DNA from: Thiosulfatihalobacter marinus
GTDB lineage: Bacteria; Pseudomonadota; Alphaproteobacteria; Rhodobacterales; Rhodobacteraceae
Reading direction: 5' to 3'
Length of the DNA: 64,000 nt
NCBI RefSeq assembly: GCF_016019955.1
Contig: NZ_JAECRZ010000003.1
Coordinates: 46,892-110,891 of the forward strand
The notes under the pieces were generated by a model. The model made no database searches, was not told the origin of the DNA, and was given only the letters and a program-made list of their open reading frames with translations. Shown in pieces: positions 19,551 through 28,709 of this stretch. The position numbers and the translations under genes were made by a program. The first letter of the stretch is position 1. Each line of letters opens with the position of its first letter.

Positions 19551-19585
19551 AAAAAAGCGGCGTGCAACTCGATTCGCCACACGCC
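19551..19585 (-). terminator. Terminator-like hairpin between secE and nusG
   Basis: On the minus strand GGCGTG (19580-19585) pairs with CACGCC (19559-19564) across a 15-base loop, followed by GC and six T residues (19551-19556). A second hairpin, GCCCC / GGGGC, lies just beyond, near 19522-19540. The 195-base secE-nusG gap therefore looks like a point of partial termination. Confidence 0.5.
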
Positions 19586-19665
19586 ATGTTCCAAAGCTGG
19601 CCGTGACCTACCGGCCCCGCCCGATGATTTCAAGAGGCAAACCCGCCCCCGGTCCGCGACCGGGA

Positions 19666-19863
19666 TCAGCCGAACAGGGACAGAACGCCCTGCAAACCCG
19701 ACCGGATCAGAATGTCGACCAGCGAGAAAAACGCCGCCGTCAGTGCGGCCATGATGAACACCATGACCGTCGTCAACACCGTCTCGCGGCGGGTCGGCCA
19801 GACAACTTTGGACACTTCCGCGCGGACTTGCTGAATGAACGTGATCGGATTGGTTTTCGCCAT
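19666..19863 (-). CDS. secE: Preprotein translocase subunit SecE
   Basis: SecE is the essential membrane clamp of the SecYEG channel. The short single-helix bacterial type is seen here: 65 residues starting MAKTNPITFIQQVRAEVSKVVWPTRRETVLTT. The amphipathic EVSKVVWPTRRE motif near residues 16-27 is the family hallmark. One membrane segment follows (about residues 30-60). The usual upstream neighbour tRNA-Trp is here 11.9 kb away, beyond the polyol locus. Confidence 0.96.
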   Translation of the reverse strand: MAKTNPITFIQQVRAEVSKVVWPTRRETVLTTVMVFIMAALTAAFFSLVDILIRSGLQGVLSLFG

Positions 19864-19940
19864 GACGCTTCTTCTTTGCCTTGATCAGAGGCTCACATAC
19901 TTGGGCGCCGCGGCAAATTCAAGGCCCGTTTCACAACCGC

Positions 19941-20621
19941 TCACCGCAACCGGGCCAATCGTTCAGCAAATCTGGGGTCCACGGGGCCTTCCCATGCGTC
20001 ATTCTCGCCCAGCGGCTTGTAGAGGAACGGATGCCAGCGCGCGGGCAAGACCTTCTGCCAGGCCGCGCCCCGCGCCGGATCGGCCCAGATATGGCGCCTG
20101 AGCAGGTACAGCGCGATCCGTCCAAGCCTGTCCTGCCCGATCAGCGCCCCGACAATCAGAACCGCAAACACCAGCGCCGCGAACAGGACCGGAATGAACC
20201 ACGGCTCCCACAGCGTCACCGCCAGCAAAAACATCACCGCGATTCCCCGTGGCGTCGCCAGGCGCCGTCGCACCCAGCGCACCGGGGCGCGCTCGGTAAT
20301 GGTCAGGCGGCGCCAACCGGATTGCCCAACCGCTTCGGACACGGTTTCCCGTTTCGGCGGCGCCGCCCTGTCGGCGTCGCTTGCCACAGGGGCGTCCTGC
20401 GCGGCAACCGGCCGAGTCTCGTCCGGCGCACATGCCGGGTCCTGGTCTCTGGAATCCGGACTGGCCGGCGCGGCAGCACATGCAGATGTGCCATGCTCGG
20501 CGACCAGGGCCCGGATCGTGCTCAGGGTATCCCCGTTAAAGGGTTCCCCAGGCTCTATGATTTCTTCTCCAAACTGGCGTGCCCCCAGGCGGTCCCGTTC
20601 GGTCAACTCGTTTTCGCTCAT
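19941..20621 (-). CDS. Uncharacterised protein with two C-terminal membrane segments
   Basis: I do not recognise this gene. The 226-residue product is best started at MSENELTERDRLGARQFGEE. A further 42 in-frame codons upstream have no convincing start signal. The first 110 residues are acidic and low-complexity. A basic stretch (RAPVRWVRRRLATPRG) and two adjacent hydrophobic helices follow, about residues 130-165. The C-terminal tail RFAERLARLR is charged. It is codirectional with secE, 77 bases upstream, and may supply secE with a promoter. It looks cytoplasmic with a membrane hairpin. Confidence 0.6.
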   Translation of the reverse strand: MSENELTERDRLGARQFGEEIIEPGEPFNGDTLSTIRALVAEHGTSACAAAPASPDSRDQDPACAPDETRPVAAQDAPVASDADRAAPPKRETVSEAVGQSGWRRLTITERAPVRWVRRRLATPRGIAVMFLLAVTLWEPWFIPVLFAALVFAVLIVGALIGQDRLGRIALYLLRRHIWADPARGAAWQKVLPARWHPFLYKPLGENDAWEGPVDPRFAERLARLR

Positions 20622-20910
20622 CTCCGATCCCTCAAAGACAAGACTCCGGCCCGCCCGGACGGCTCGCCGCCCGGCGCAGCTTTCGGCCGCGGCAGCGTCA
20701 GGCCGAGTCGATTCGCAGCATTGCAGTAAGGCATTTTGTAGAAACATATGGGAAATTCAGGGGCCATTTTCCGGCAAAAACATGGCGCCGCTCTTCCCCG
20801 GAAGCCGGCGTCCCAATCCCGGGCGCGAAACAGATTTCTGGAACACCGGTTCAGCGGGGCCGGCGCGCCCACCCCAGTTCCCGCCACTGGCACGCCCCAA
20901 CCGACGATAT

Positions 20911-20938
20911 ATAAATCATTGTTATTTATTTATTGACA
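20911..20938 (+). promoter_or_regulatory. AT-rich dyad and -35 box ahead of the ROK regulator
   Basis: Within a gene-free 379-base interval (20622-21000) a sharply AT-rich patch holds the inverted repeat ATAAAT-N7-ATTTAT (20911-20929) and a perfect TTGACA (20933-20938). No good -10 box at 17 bases was found; GAATTT at 20956 is the nearest. It is a candidate autoregulatory operator for the ROK protein. Confidence 0.4.
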
Positions 20939-21000
20939 GAATCGCCTGTATCACCGAATTTGCCGCCAAATCCGCCCCAAAACACCTGCACAGGACTGTC

Positions 21001-22224
21001 ATGTTGCTTGAAACGCGCCCGGACACAGATCGCGCAACCGAACACGGCAGTGTCGGCGGCGTCGGGCGTGGAACAAACCAAAGTGCGATGCGCGCCTCCA
21101 ACGAACGTCTTGTTCTGTCGCTCATCCGACGGGCCGGTCCGATGTCCAAGGCCGAAATCGCCCGCATGACCGGACTGTCGGCACAGACAGTCTCGGTGAT
21201 CATGCGTGCGCTGGAACAGGACGGCCTTCTGACCAGGGGCGCGCCCGTGCGCGGCAAGGTCGGGCAACCTTCGGTCCCGATGGGGCTGAACAGGGACGGG
21301 GCGTTCTTTCTTGGCCTGAAGGTCGGGCGCCGGGCGGCCGAGCTTGTGCTGATCGATTTTCTGGGCGACGTAAAGTTTCATCGCCGCCAGGCCCACCGCA
21401 TCCCGACGCCGGACTATGTCGTGCAGTTCGCACAACAGGTGTCCGGCGATTTTCTGGACAAGCTCCCCAAGGCCCAGCGCAGCCGGGTGGCCGGTCTTGG
21501 CATCGCGCTGCCGTTCCGGCTTTGGGATTGGGCGGAAACCACAGACGTGGGCGACAATGGGCTTGCGGCCTGGCGGACGCGCGACATCGCGGCCGAGATC
21601 AGCGCCTCTCTGGATGTTCCAACCTACCTTTGCAATGACGCTTCCGCGGCCTGCGGTGCCGAACTGGCCTTCGGGGATCAGAACAAGCCCCGCGATTTTC
21701 TGTATTTCTACATCGGCGACTTCGTCGGGGGCGGCCTTGTGTTGGACAACGCGCTTTACACCGGCAAGTCCGGCAACGCGGCAGCGCTGGGGTCGATTCC
21801 CGTGACCACAGGAAACGGCACCGCCTGCCAGTTGGTCGATCTGGCCTCCCTGGTGGCGCTGGAAGCGGAACTTGCGAACCTGGGCAAGGACACCACCACG
21901 CTCTGGGACCGGCCAGACCACTGGCACCTGCCGCAAGGCGTGCTCGGGGCCTGGCTCGATCAGGCGGCAAACGGCCTGGCGCAGGCGATTGTATCGTCCA
22001 CCTGCCTTGTCGATTTTGCAACCGTTCTGATCGACGGCGCGATGCCGCCGGACTTGCGCGCGGAATTGGTCCGGCGAACAACCGCAACCCTGCACACCCT
22101 CACGGTTCCGGGAATTTCATTTCCTGAAATCCGGCAAGGCACGATCGGATACCGCGCCAAAACGCTGGGTGCAGCCAGCTTGCCGTTATCCGACCGTTTC
22201 CTGGTCGACCGCGAAACAATCTAA
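21001..22224 (+). CDS. ROK-family transcriptional regulator of the polyol locus
   Basis: The 407-residue product has an N-terminal MarR-like winged helix (about residues 35-85; MSKAEIARMTGLSAQTVSVIM) joined to a ROK sugar-kinase-like domain. The domain keeps NDASAACGAELAFG, with the aspartate that acts as base in ROK kinases, and FVGGGLVLDNALYTG. The usual zinc motif CxCGxxGC is absent, the corresponding area reading ALGSIPVTTGNGTACQ. ROK regulators normally respond to sugars or sugar phosphates. It is followed 13 bases later by the fructokinase gene, so fructose or a polyol is the likely signal (inference). It begins the plus-strand polyol locus. Confidence 0.85.
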   Translation: MLLETRPDTDRATEHGSVGGVGRGTNQSAMRASNERLVLSLIRRAGPMSKAEIARMTGLSAQTVSVIMRALEQDGLLTRGAPVRGKVGQPSVPMGLNRDGAFFLGLKVGRRAAELVLIDFLGDVKFHRRQAHRIPTPDYVVQFAQQVSGDFLDKLPKAQRSRVAGLGIALPFRLWDWAETTDVGDNGLAAWRTRDIAAEISASLDVPTYLCNDASAACGAELAFGDQNKPRDFLYFYIGDFVGGGLVLDNALYTGKSGNAAALGSIPVTTGNGTACQLVDLASLVALEAELANLGKDTTTLWDRPDHWHLPQGVLGAWLDQAANGLAQAIVSSTCLVDFATVLIDGAMPPDLRAELVRRTTATLHTLTVPGISFPEIRQGTIGYRAKTLGAASLPLSDRFLVDRETI

Positions 22225-22237
22225 AAGGGGCTGACAG

Positions 22238-23164
22238 ATGATACTCTGCTGCGGAGAGGCTCTGATCGACATGATCCCCACCGCCACCAGGGCCGGGCCG
22301 GATGGGTTCGTGCCACATTGTGGCGGCGCGGTCTTCAACACTGCGATCGCCCTGGGCCGACTTGGGGTGCAGACCGGTATGCTGACAGGCGTATCGAACG
22401 ACGTTTTTGGCCAGCAACTGGTCGACGGGCTGAAATCCAGCCATGTGGACGTGTCGCATGTGATCCCTGCCGAACGGCCCACAACACTTGCCTTCGTGCG
22501 CCTGGTCGACGGCCATGCCACCTATGATTTCTACGACGAGAATTCCGCCGGGCGTATGCTGACGGCAGAAGACATGCCCGCCCTGACCGACGAGGTGACG
22601 GCGCTTTACTTTGGCGGCATCAGCCTGGCCTGCGAGCCGGGAGCGGATGCCTACGCCGCCCTGTTGGACCGCAGCGCAGGATCTCGGGCCGTGATGCTGG
22701 ACCCGAATGTCCGCCCTGGCTTCATCCGGGACATCGATCGCTATCGCCAAAGGCTGGACCGAATGCTTGCGCTGTCCGATATCGTCAAGGTCTCGGACGA
22801 GGATCTCAACTGGCTCACCCCCGAGCCGCTGTCGCTGCGTGAAAAGGTGGATCGCCTTCTGGAAAAGGGCCCGTCTTTGGTAATCCTGACGCGCGGCGGC
22901 GAAGGCGCCACCGGATTTCTGGCCAACGGTGAAGAGGTGCAGGTGCCCGCCCTGAAAGCCCAGATCACCGATACGGTCGGCGCCGGCGATACGTTCAACG
23001 CCGGTGTCCTGGCCAAACTGTCGGAACTGGGACAGCTTCACAAATCCGGCCTTGCCGCCCTGTCGCCCGGGCTCTTGCGCGAAACCCTTTCCCACGGCGC
23101 GCGTGTCGCGGCGATCACCGTATCGCGTGCCGGCGCAAATCCGCCCTGGGCCGGCGAGCTGTAA
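22238..23164 (+). CDS. PfkB-family fructokinase
   Basis: It is predicted to phosphorylate fructose to fructose 6-phosphate, the last step of polyol breakdown here. The 308-residue product starts MILCCGEALIDMIP. It carries the PfkB signature VGAGDTFNAGVL with the catalytic Asp251 and the N-terminal GGAVFNTAIALGRLG motif. The length is normal. The role corresponds to MtlZ of Rhodobacter sphaeroides, but the gene lies upstream with the ROK regulator instead of at the end of the operon. Fructose specificity comes from context; other ketose kinases in this family are possible. Confidence 0.83.
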   Translation: MILCCGEALIDMIPTATRAGPDGFVPHCGGAVFNTAIALGRLGVQTGMLTGVSNDVFGQQLVDGLKSSHVDVSHVIPAERPTTLAFVRLVDGHATYDFYDENSAGRMLTAEDMPALTDEVTALYFGGISLACEPGADAYAALLDRSAGSRAVMLDPNVRPGFIRDIDRYRQRLDRMLALSDIVKVSDEDLNWLTPEPLSLREKVDRLLEKGPSLVILTRGGEGATGFLANGEEVQVPALKAQITDTVGAGDTFNAGVLAKLSELGQLHKSGLAALSPGLLRETLSHGARVAAITVSRAGANPPWAGEL

Positions 23165-23374
23165 CGCGCACCCCTGCAAACCGCCACTGGCCTCCTGCAC
23201 GACCTGGGCGGCGCGCCCGGGGCGATCGCGGGCCGCGCGTCACCCCGAGCGTACATGCCGCCGCGCGATCCATCCGCGGATTTACCCCCGGGCCTTGGAC
23301 GCACAGCACGGTTCGGCCGCCCCGCCGAATCGAGGCTTGATCTTTACCTGTTGCCGGTCATATCTTTCAGAAAG

Positions 23375-23388
23375 TTTACACGCGTAGC
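23375..23388. promoter_or_regulatory. Candidate LacI-type operator upstream of the regulator gene
   Basis: TTTACACGCGTAGC matches the perfect palindrome TTTACGCGCGTAAA at 24475-24488 at 11 of 14 positions. It lies 22 bases before the start of the LacI-family gene, so it would mediate autoregulation. The interval 23165-23374 has no other clear feature. Confidence 0.6.
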
Positions 23389-23410
23389 GTTCTTGAAAAG
23401 AGACCGAAAA

Positions 23411-24442
23411 ATGGCTTTGAAGCAAATCCGCAATATGGAAGAATTCGCGGCCGTCAGCGGTATCTCGCGCCCGACCCTGTCCAAGTATTTCAATGACCCG
23501 GACAGCGTCCGCCGCTCAACGCGAGAGCGGATCGAACTGGCCCTGACGCAATACGACTATCGCCCGAATGTCTACGCGGTGAACCAGAACAGACGTAAAA
23601 CCAGGAATATCGGCGTTGTTGTTCCCAACCTCGCCGACCCGTTCTTTTCGGAAATCGGGCGCGAGGTCGAACTGGCCTGTATCGCGGCCGGATACAGCCC
23701 GATCCTCCTCAGCTCGCACGGCAACCCGACTCAGGAACGCGACAATCTGGAATTGCTCCGCTCCCTGAAGCCCGCAGGCGTGCTCCTTGCGCCGTTCGGG
23801 CGAATCTCGGACCGGGACGATATCGCCAGCTTCAACAAGCATATTCCGGTGGTCCTGTTCGATGCCAATATCGAGGACGCCTGCGAGGCGTTCGTCGGTA
23901 CGAACAACTTTCAAAGCATCGATCTCATGGTGGAATACCTGTGCCGCAGCGGCGAGCCGCCCTGCCTGTTCGAAATGAAGTCTCCAACCAACCCGAATGC
24001 CAACAAACGCCGCCAGGCCTATCTGGAAAGCATGCAGCGCCATGGATTTCAGCCGCATATCTTCCAGGCCGAGGGGGATGGCTGGAACTTCGAGGAAATC
24101 GGCAGCGCCGAGGGCGGGCGATTTATCTCGCAGAACGCATTCGCCACCAATACCGTACTGTGCAGCAACGACCGTCTGGCCATCGGCGTGTTGTCGGCGG
24201 CCTATCGGCTGGGCAAGAAAGTGGGGCGCGGGCCGGACTGCGCGTTGCGCATCGCCGGGCATGACGACCACCCGTTTTCGCGCTTTACCTGCCCGTCGCT
24301 GACCACGATCGCACAGGATTATTCGGCCATCGCGAATCGTGCCGCCAGCACTCTTTTCCGGGTCCTGGACACCGACGAACGCCCGGCAGAGCGCGCCGAA
24401 ACCCTGTTCAACGGCAATCTTGTCATGAGAGACTCAGCCTAA
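23411..24442 (+). CDS. LacI-family transcriptional repressor
   Basis: The 343-residue product starts MALKQIRNMEEFAAVSGISRPTLSKYFNDPDSV. The N-terminal helix-turn-helix and hinge (residues 1-60, ending YDYRPNVYAVNQNRRKTRNIGVVVPN) are typical of LacI/GalR. A periplasmic-binding-like sugar-sensing domain follows. Longer in-frame starts were rejected because they place low-quality sequence ahead of the HTH. The protein is flanked by near-identical palindromes upstream of itself and upstream of the transporter operon, which fits local repression relieved by a polyol or fructose derivative. Confidence 0.9.
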   Translation: MALKQIRNMEEFAAVSGISRPTLSKYFNDPDSVRRSTRERIELALTQYDYRPNVYAVNQNRRKTRNIGVVVPNLADPFFSEIGREVELACIAAGYSPILLSSHGNPTQERDNLELLRSLKPAGVLLAPFGRISDRDDIASFNKHIPVVLFDANIEDACEAFVGTNNFQSIDLMVEYLCRSGEPPCLFEMKSPTNPNANKRRQAYLESMQRHGFQPHIFQAEGDGWNFEEIGSAEGGRFISQNAFATNTVLCSNDRLAIGVLSAAYRLGKKVGRGPDCALRIAGHDDHPFSRFTCPSLTTIAQDYSAIANRAASTLFRVLDTDERPAERAETLFNGNLVMRDSA

Positions 24443-24451
24443 CTCATTGTT

Positions 24452-24525
24452 CTAAATAATATTACTGCATTTAGTTTACGCGCGTAAATTTTTTATTGAC
24501 TGCGCGTCACCTTAATCTGTAATAC
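24452..24525 (+). promoter_or_regulatory. Polyol operon control region: two adjacent dyads and a promoter
   Basis: Reading toward the binding-protein gene: inverted repeat CTAAAT-N11-ATTTAG (24452-24474), directly followed by the perfect 14-base palindrome TTTACGCGCGTAAA (24475-24488). Then comes a promoter with TTGACT (24496-24501), an 18-base spacer and TAATAC (24520-24525). The second dyad is the probable LacI operator. The first is a candidate ROK site, because its half-site resembles the dyad before the ROK gene. Confidence 0.65.
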
Positions 24526-24560
24526 TGAGCCATCATCCCGACCAAGAGGAGGAACTCTGG

Positions 24561-25865
24561 ATGTCTCTCAGAAATTCGGTTCTCGCAGCGACCGCCATGT
24601 CGCTCGTCACCGCGAGCGGCGCGTTCGCAGAAACCGTTACCATTGCCACCGTGAACAACGGTGACATGATCCGCATGCAAGGCCTGACGGACGACTTCAC
24701 AGCAAAGACCGGCCACGTTGTCGAATGGGTCACGCTTGAAGAAAACGTGCTTCGTCAGCGCGTGACCACCGACATCTCGACCAAGGGTGGCGCGTTCGAC
24801 ATCATGACCATCGGCATGTACGAAACCCCGATCTGGGGCGCGAATGGCTGGCTGGTTCCGCTGGACGATCTCAGCGCCGAGTATGATGCCGATGACATCC
24901 TGCCGGCCATGGCAGGCGGCCTGAGCTACGAAGGCACGCTGTATGCGGCGCCGTTCTATGGCGAAAGCTCGATGATCATGTACCGCACCGACCTTATGGA
25001 AAAGGCCGGTCTGGAAATGCCCAAGGCGCCAACCTGGACCTTCATCCGCGAGGCGGCGGCCAAGATGACCGACCGCGCCAATGACATCAACGGCATCTGC
25101 CTGCGTGGCAAGGCCGGTTGGGGCGAAGGCGGCGCCTTCATCACCGCGATGTCCAACTCGTTCGGTGCCCGCTGGTTCGACGAGGACTGGAACGCCCAGT
25201 TCGACACCGAAGCCTGGGCCAACACCCTGAACTTCTACAAGGGCATGATGGACGAAAGCGGCCCCGCCGGTTACGCCACCAACGGGTTCAACGAAAATCT
25301 GTCGCTGTTCCAGCAAGGCAAATGCGGCATGTGGATCGACGCCACGGTTGCAGCGTCCTTTGTGACCAACCCCAACGACTCGACAGTGGCCGACAAGGTC
25401 AGCTTCGCCCTGGCACCCGACAACGGCCTTGGCAAACGCTCCAACTGGCTCTGGGCCTGGGCTCTGGCGATCCCTGCCGGCACCCAGAAAGAAGCCGCGG
25501 CCAAGCTGTTCGTCGAATGGGCCACGTCCAAAAGCTACATCGAACTGGTTGCTGCCAATGAAGGCTGGGCCAACGTACCTCCGGGCGCGCGCAAGTCGCT
25601 CTACGAGAACCCGGAATACATGAAGGTGCCCTTCGCCCAGATGACCCTGGACTCGATCCTGTCGGCCAACCCCGAGAATCCGACGGTTGACCCGGTTCCC
25701 TATGTCGGCGTGCAATTCGCGGCCATCCCCGAATTTGCCGGCATCGCCACCGAGGTAAGCCAGGAATTCTCGGCGGCCTACGCCGGTCAGCAGACCGTTG
25801 AAGAGGCCCTCGCCAAGGCGCAGGCCCTGACCAACGACGCGATGGAAGCTGCGGGCTACCGCTAA
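24561..25865 (+). CDS. smoE: Polyol ABC transporter, periplasmic binding protein (SmoE type)
   Basis: The 434-residue protein captures sorbitol/mannitol in the periplasm and delivers it to the permeases. A Sec signal peptide (MSLRNSVLAATAMSLVTASG, probable cleavage after Ala23 in AFA-ET) precedes a family 1 extracellular solute-binding fold. The segment YGESSMIMYRTDLMEKAGL is typical of this group. GGAGGA precedes the start codon. It heads the operon smoEFGK-smoS-mtlK. Polyol specificity is inferred from the dehydrogenase genes. A 12-bp hairpin follows the stop codon. Confidence 0.9.
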   Translation: MSLRNSVLAATAMSLVTASGAFAETVTIATVNNGDMIRMQGLTDDFTAKTGHVVEWVTLEENVLRQRVTTDISTKGGAFDIMTIGMYETPIWGANGWLVPLDDLSAEYDADDILPAMAGGLSYEGTLYAAPFYGESSMIMYRTDLMEKAGLEMPKAPTWTFIREAAAKMTDRANDINGICLRGKAGWGEGGAFITAMSNSFGARWFDEDWNAQFDTEAWANTLNFYKGMMDESGPAGYATNGFNENLSLFQQGKCGMWIDATVAASFVTNPNDSTVADKVSFALAPDNGLGKRSNWLWAWALAIPAGTQKEAAAKLFVEWATSKSYIELVAANEGWANVPPGARKSLYENPEYMKVPFAQMTLDSILSANPENPTVDPVPYVGVQFAAIPEFAGIATEVSQEFSAAYAGQQTVEEALAKAQALTNDAMEAAGYR

Positions 25866-25879
25866 GCTTCACCAATAAT

Positions 25880-25911
25880 CGAGGGCGGCGCCCCGCTGTG
25901 CGCCGCCCTCG
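25880..25911 (+). promoter_or_regulatory. Intercistronic hairpin after the binding-protein gene
   Basis: A perfect 12-bp stem, CGAGGGCGGCGC with GCGCCGCCCTCG, encloses an 8-base loop and has no T tract. It lies 15 bases past smoE and 72 bases before the first permease gene. Such hairpins often protect the upstream message from 3' exonucleases, giving more binding protein than permease; that role is inferred. Confidence 0.7.
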
Positions 25912-25982
25912 CCCCAAAGCAACCGCACATGTTATCTATCGTCTGCAACGGCCCTATGCCGTAAACAGAGGAGGTATGCCCG

Positions 25983-26849
25983 ATGGCAACCCAACACTCC
26001 CGATCAGCGGCGCGCCTCATGATGGCACCGGCGGTGGTCCTGCTCCTGGGGTGGATGCTCGTCCCCCTGACCATGACACTCTATTTTTCATTCAAGAAAT
26101 ACCTGCCCCTGCGTGGCGGTGATCTGGGATGGGTCGGTTTCGACAACTACGTTCGTTTCGTGACATCCAGCGCGTTCTGGCCTTCTGTTCTCACCACCCT
26201 GACCATCGTTGGCGGCGTTCTGGCCATCACCGTGATCCTGGGCATCCTGCTGGCGGTTCTGCTGAACCAGCCGATGTGGGGCCAGGGCGTGGTCCGCATC
26301 CTGGTGATTGCCCCATTCTTTGTCATGCCCACCGTTTCGGCGCTGGTCTGGAAGAACATGTTCATGGACCCGAACTATGGGCTACTGGCCTATCTTTGGG
26401 AGTTTTTCGGCGCCGAGCCGGTGCAATGGCTCAGCCAGGCCTCGCTGACATCGATCATCATGATCGTCAGCTGGCAATGGCTGCCCTTTGCCACGCTGAT
26501 CCTGCTGACCGCGATCCAGTCTCTTGACAGCGAACAGCTCGAAGCCGCCGAGATGGACGGCGCGCCCTCCACGAAACGCTTTGCCTTTATCACCCTGCCG
26601 CATCTTGGCCGCGCGATCACCGTCGTGATCCTGATCCAGACAATCTTCCTGTTGTCGATCTTCGCCGAGATCTTCGTCACCACCGGCGGCGCCTTTGGTA
26701 CCAAGACATTGACTTACCTGATCTTCCAGCGCGTGCTGGAAAGCCAGAACGTCGGTCTGGGGTCTGCCGGCGGCGTCTATGCAATCATTCTCGCCAATAT
26801 CGTTGCCATCTTCCTGATGCGCATCGTCGGCAAGAACCTGGACGCGTGA
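25983..26849 (+). CDS. smoF: Polyol ABC transporter permease (SmoF type)
   Basis: The 288-residue inner-membrane protein has six predicted helices and resembles the MalF/UgpA permease family. The cytoplasmic EAA loop is present (EQLEAAEMDGAPSTKRFAFITLPHLG, about residues 185-210) and contacts the ATPase. AGGAGG lies 8 bases before the ATG. It pairs with the next permease, only 10 bases downstream. Confidence 0.9.
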   Translation: MATQHSRSAARLMMAPAVVLLLGWMLVPLTMTLYFSFKKYLPLRGGDLGWVGFDNYVRFVTSSAFWPSVLTTLTIVGGVLAITVILGILLAVLLNQPMWGQGVVRILVIAPFFVMPTVSALVWKNMFMDPNYGLLAYLWEFFGAEPVQWLSQASLTSIIMIVSWQWLPFATLILLTAIQSLDSEQLEAAEMDGAPSTKRFAFITLPHLGRAITVVILIQTIFLLSIFAEIFVTTGGAFGTKTLTYLIFQRVLESQNVGLGSAGGVYAIILANIVAIFLMRIVGKNLDA

Positions 26850-26859
26850 GGAGGGCATC

Positions 26860-27690
26860 ATGGCACGCACCGTTACCCAAAAACGCAAGATCATCAACAC
26901 AGCCGCAGCCTGGAGTGTGGGATTGCTGATCTTTTTCCCGATCCTCTGGACAATCCTCACAAGCTTCAAGACCGAAGCACAGGCAATTGCCGATCCGCCA
27001 CTCTTCCTGGGCTTCGACTGGACACTCGAAAACTACGCGGCCGTGATGGAACGCTCGAATTATGGCCGGTTCCTGTGGAACTCGATCGTCATTGCCGGTG
27101 GCTCGACGATCCTGGGCATCATCATCGCGGTGCCGGCCGCCTGGTCCATGGCTTTCGTGCCTTCCAAACGGACCAAGGACATCCTGTTGTGGATGCTCTC
27201 CACCAAGATGCTGCCCGCGGTCGGCGTGCTTTACCCGATCTACCTGTTGTTCATCCGGCTGGGCATTCTCGACACCAAGATTGGCCTGGTGATCGTGCTC
27301 ATGCTGATCAACCTGCCGATCATCGTCTGGATGCTCTACACCTATTTCAAGGAGATCCCGGGCGAGATCCTCGAAGCGGCCCGGATGGATGGGGCGACAC
27401 TGAAGGAAGAGGTGCTCTATGTCCTCACGCCCATGGCCATTCCCGGCATTGCCTCGACGTTGCTTCTCAATGTCATCCTGGCCTGGAACGAGGCCTTCTG
27501 GACGCTGAACCTGACCGCGGCCAAGGCGGCCCCGCTCACGGCCTTTATCGCCAGCTATTCCAGCCCCGAGGGTCTTTTCTACGCCAAGCTCAGCGCGGCC
27601 TCGACCATGGCCATCGCGCCGATCCTCATCCTTGGCTGGTTCAGCCAGAAACAACTTGTCAGCGGCCTGACCTTCGGCGCTGTGAAATAG
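26860..27690 (+). CDS. smoG: Polyol ABC transporter permease (SmoG type)
   Basis: The 276-residue MalG-like permease starts [30 protein letters not shown]. It has six predicted helices and the EAA motif [25 protein letters not shown] near residues 168-192. It ends with the family-typical [14 protein letters not shown], where the GLTFGAVK tail is characteristic of MalG-type subunits. It is tightly spaced with both neighbours and completes the heterodimeric channel. Confidence 0.9.
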   Translation: MARTVTQKRKIINTAAAWSVGLLIFFPILWTILTSFKTEAQAIADPPLFLGFDWTLENYAAVMERSNYGRFLWNSIVIAGGSTILGIIIAVPAAWSMAFVPSKRTKDILLWMLSTKMLPAVGVLYPIYLLFIRLGILDTKIGLVIVLMLINLPIIVWMLYTYFKEIPGEILEAARMDGATLKEEVLYVLTPMAIPGIASTLLLNVILAWNEAFWTLNLTAAKAAPLTAFIASYSSPEGLFYAKLSAASTMAIAPILILGWFSQKQLVSGLTFGAVK

Positions 27691-27704
27691 GAAGGAACAG
27701 ACCT

Positions 27705-28708
<1,004 letters not shown>

Positions 28709-28709
<1 letters not shown>

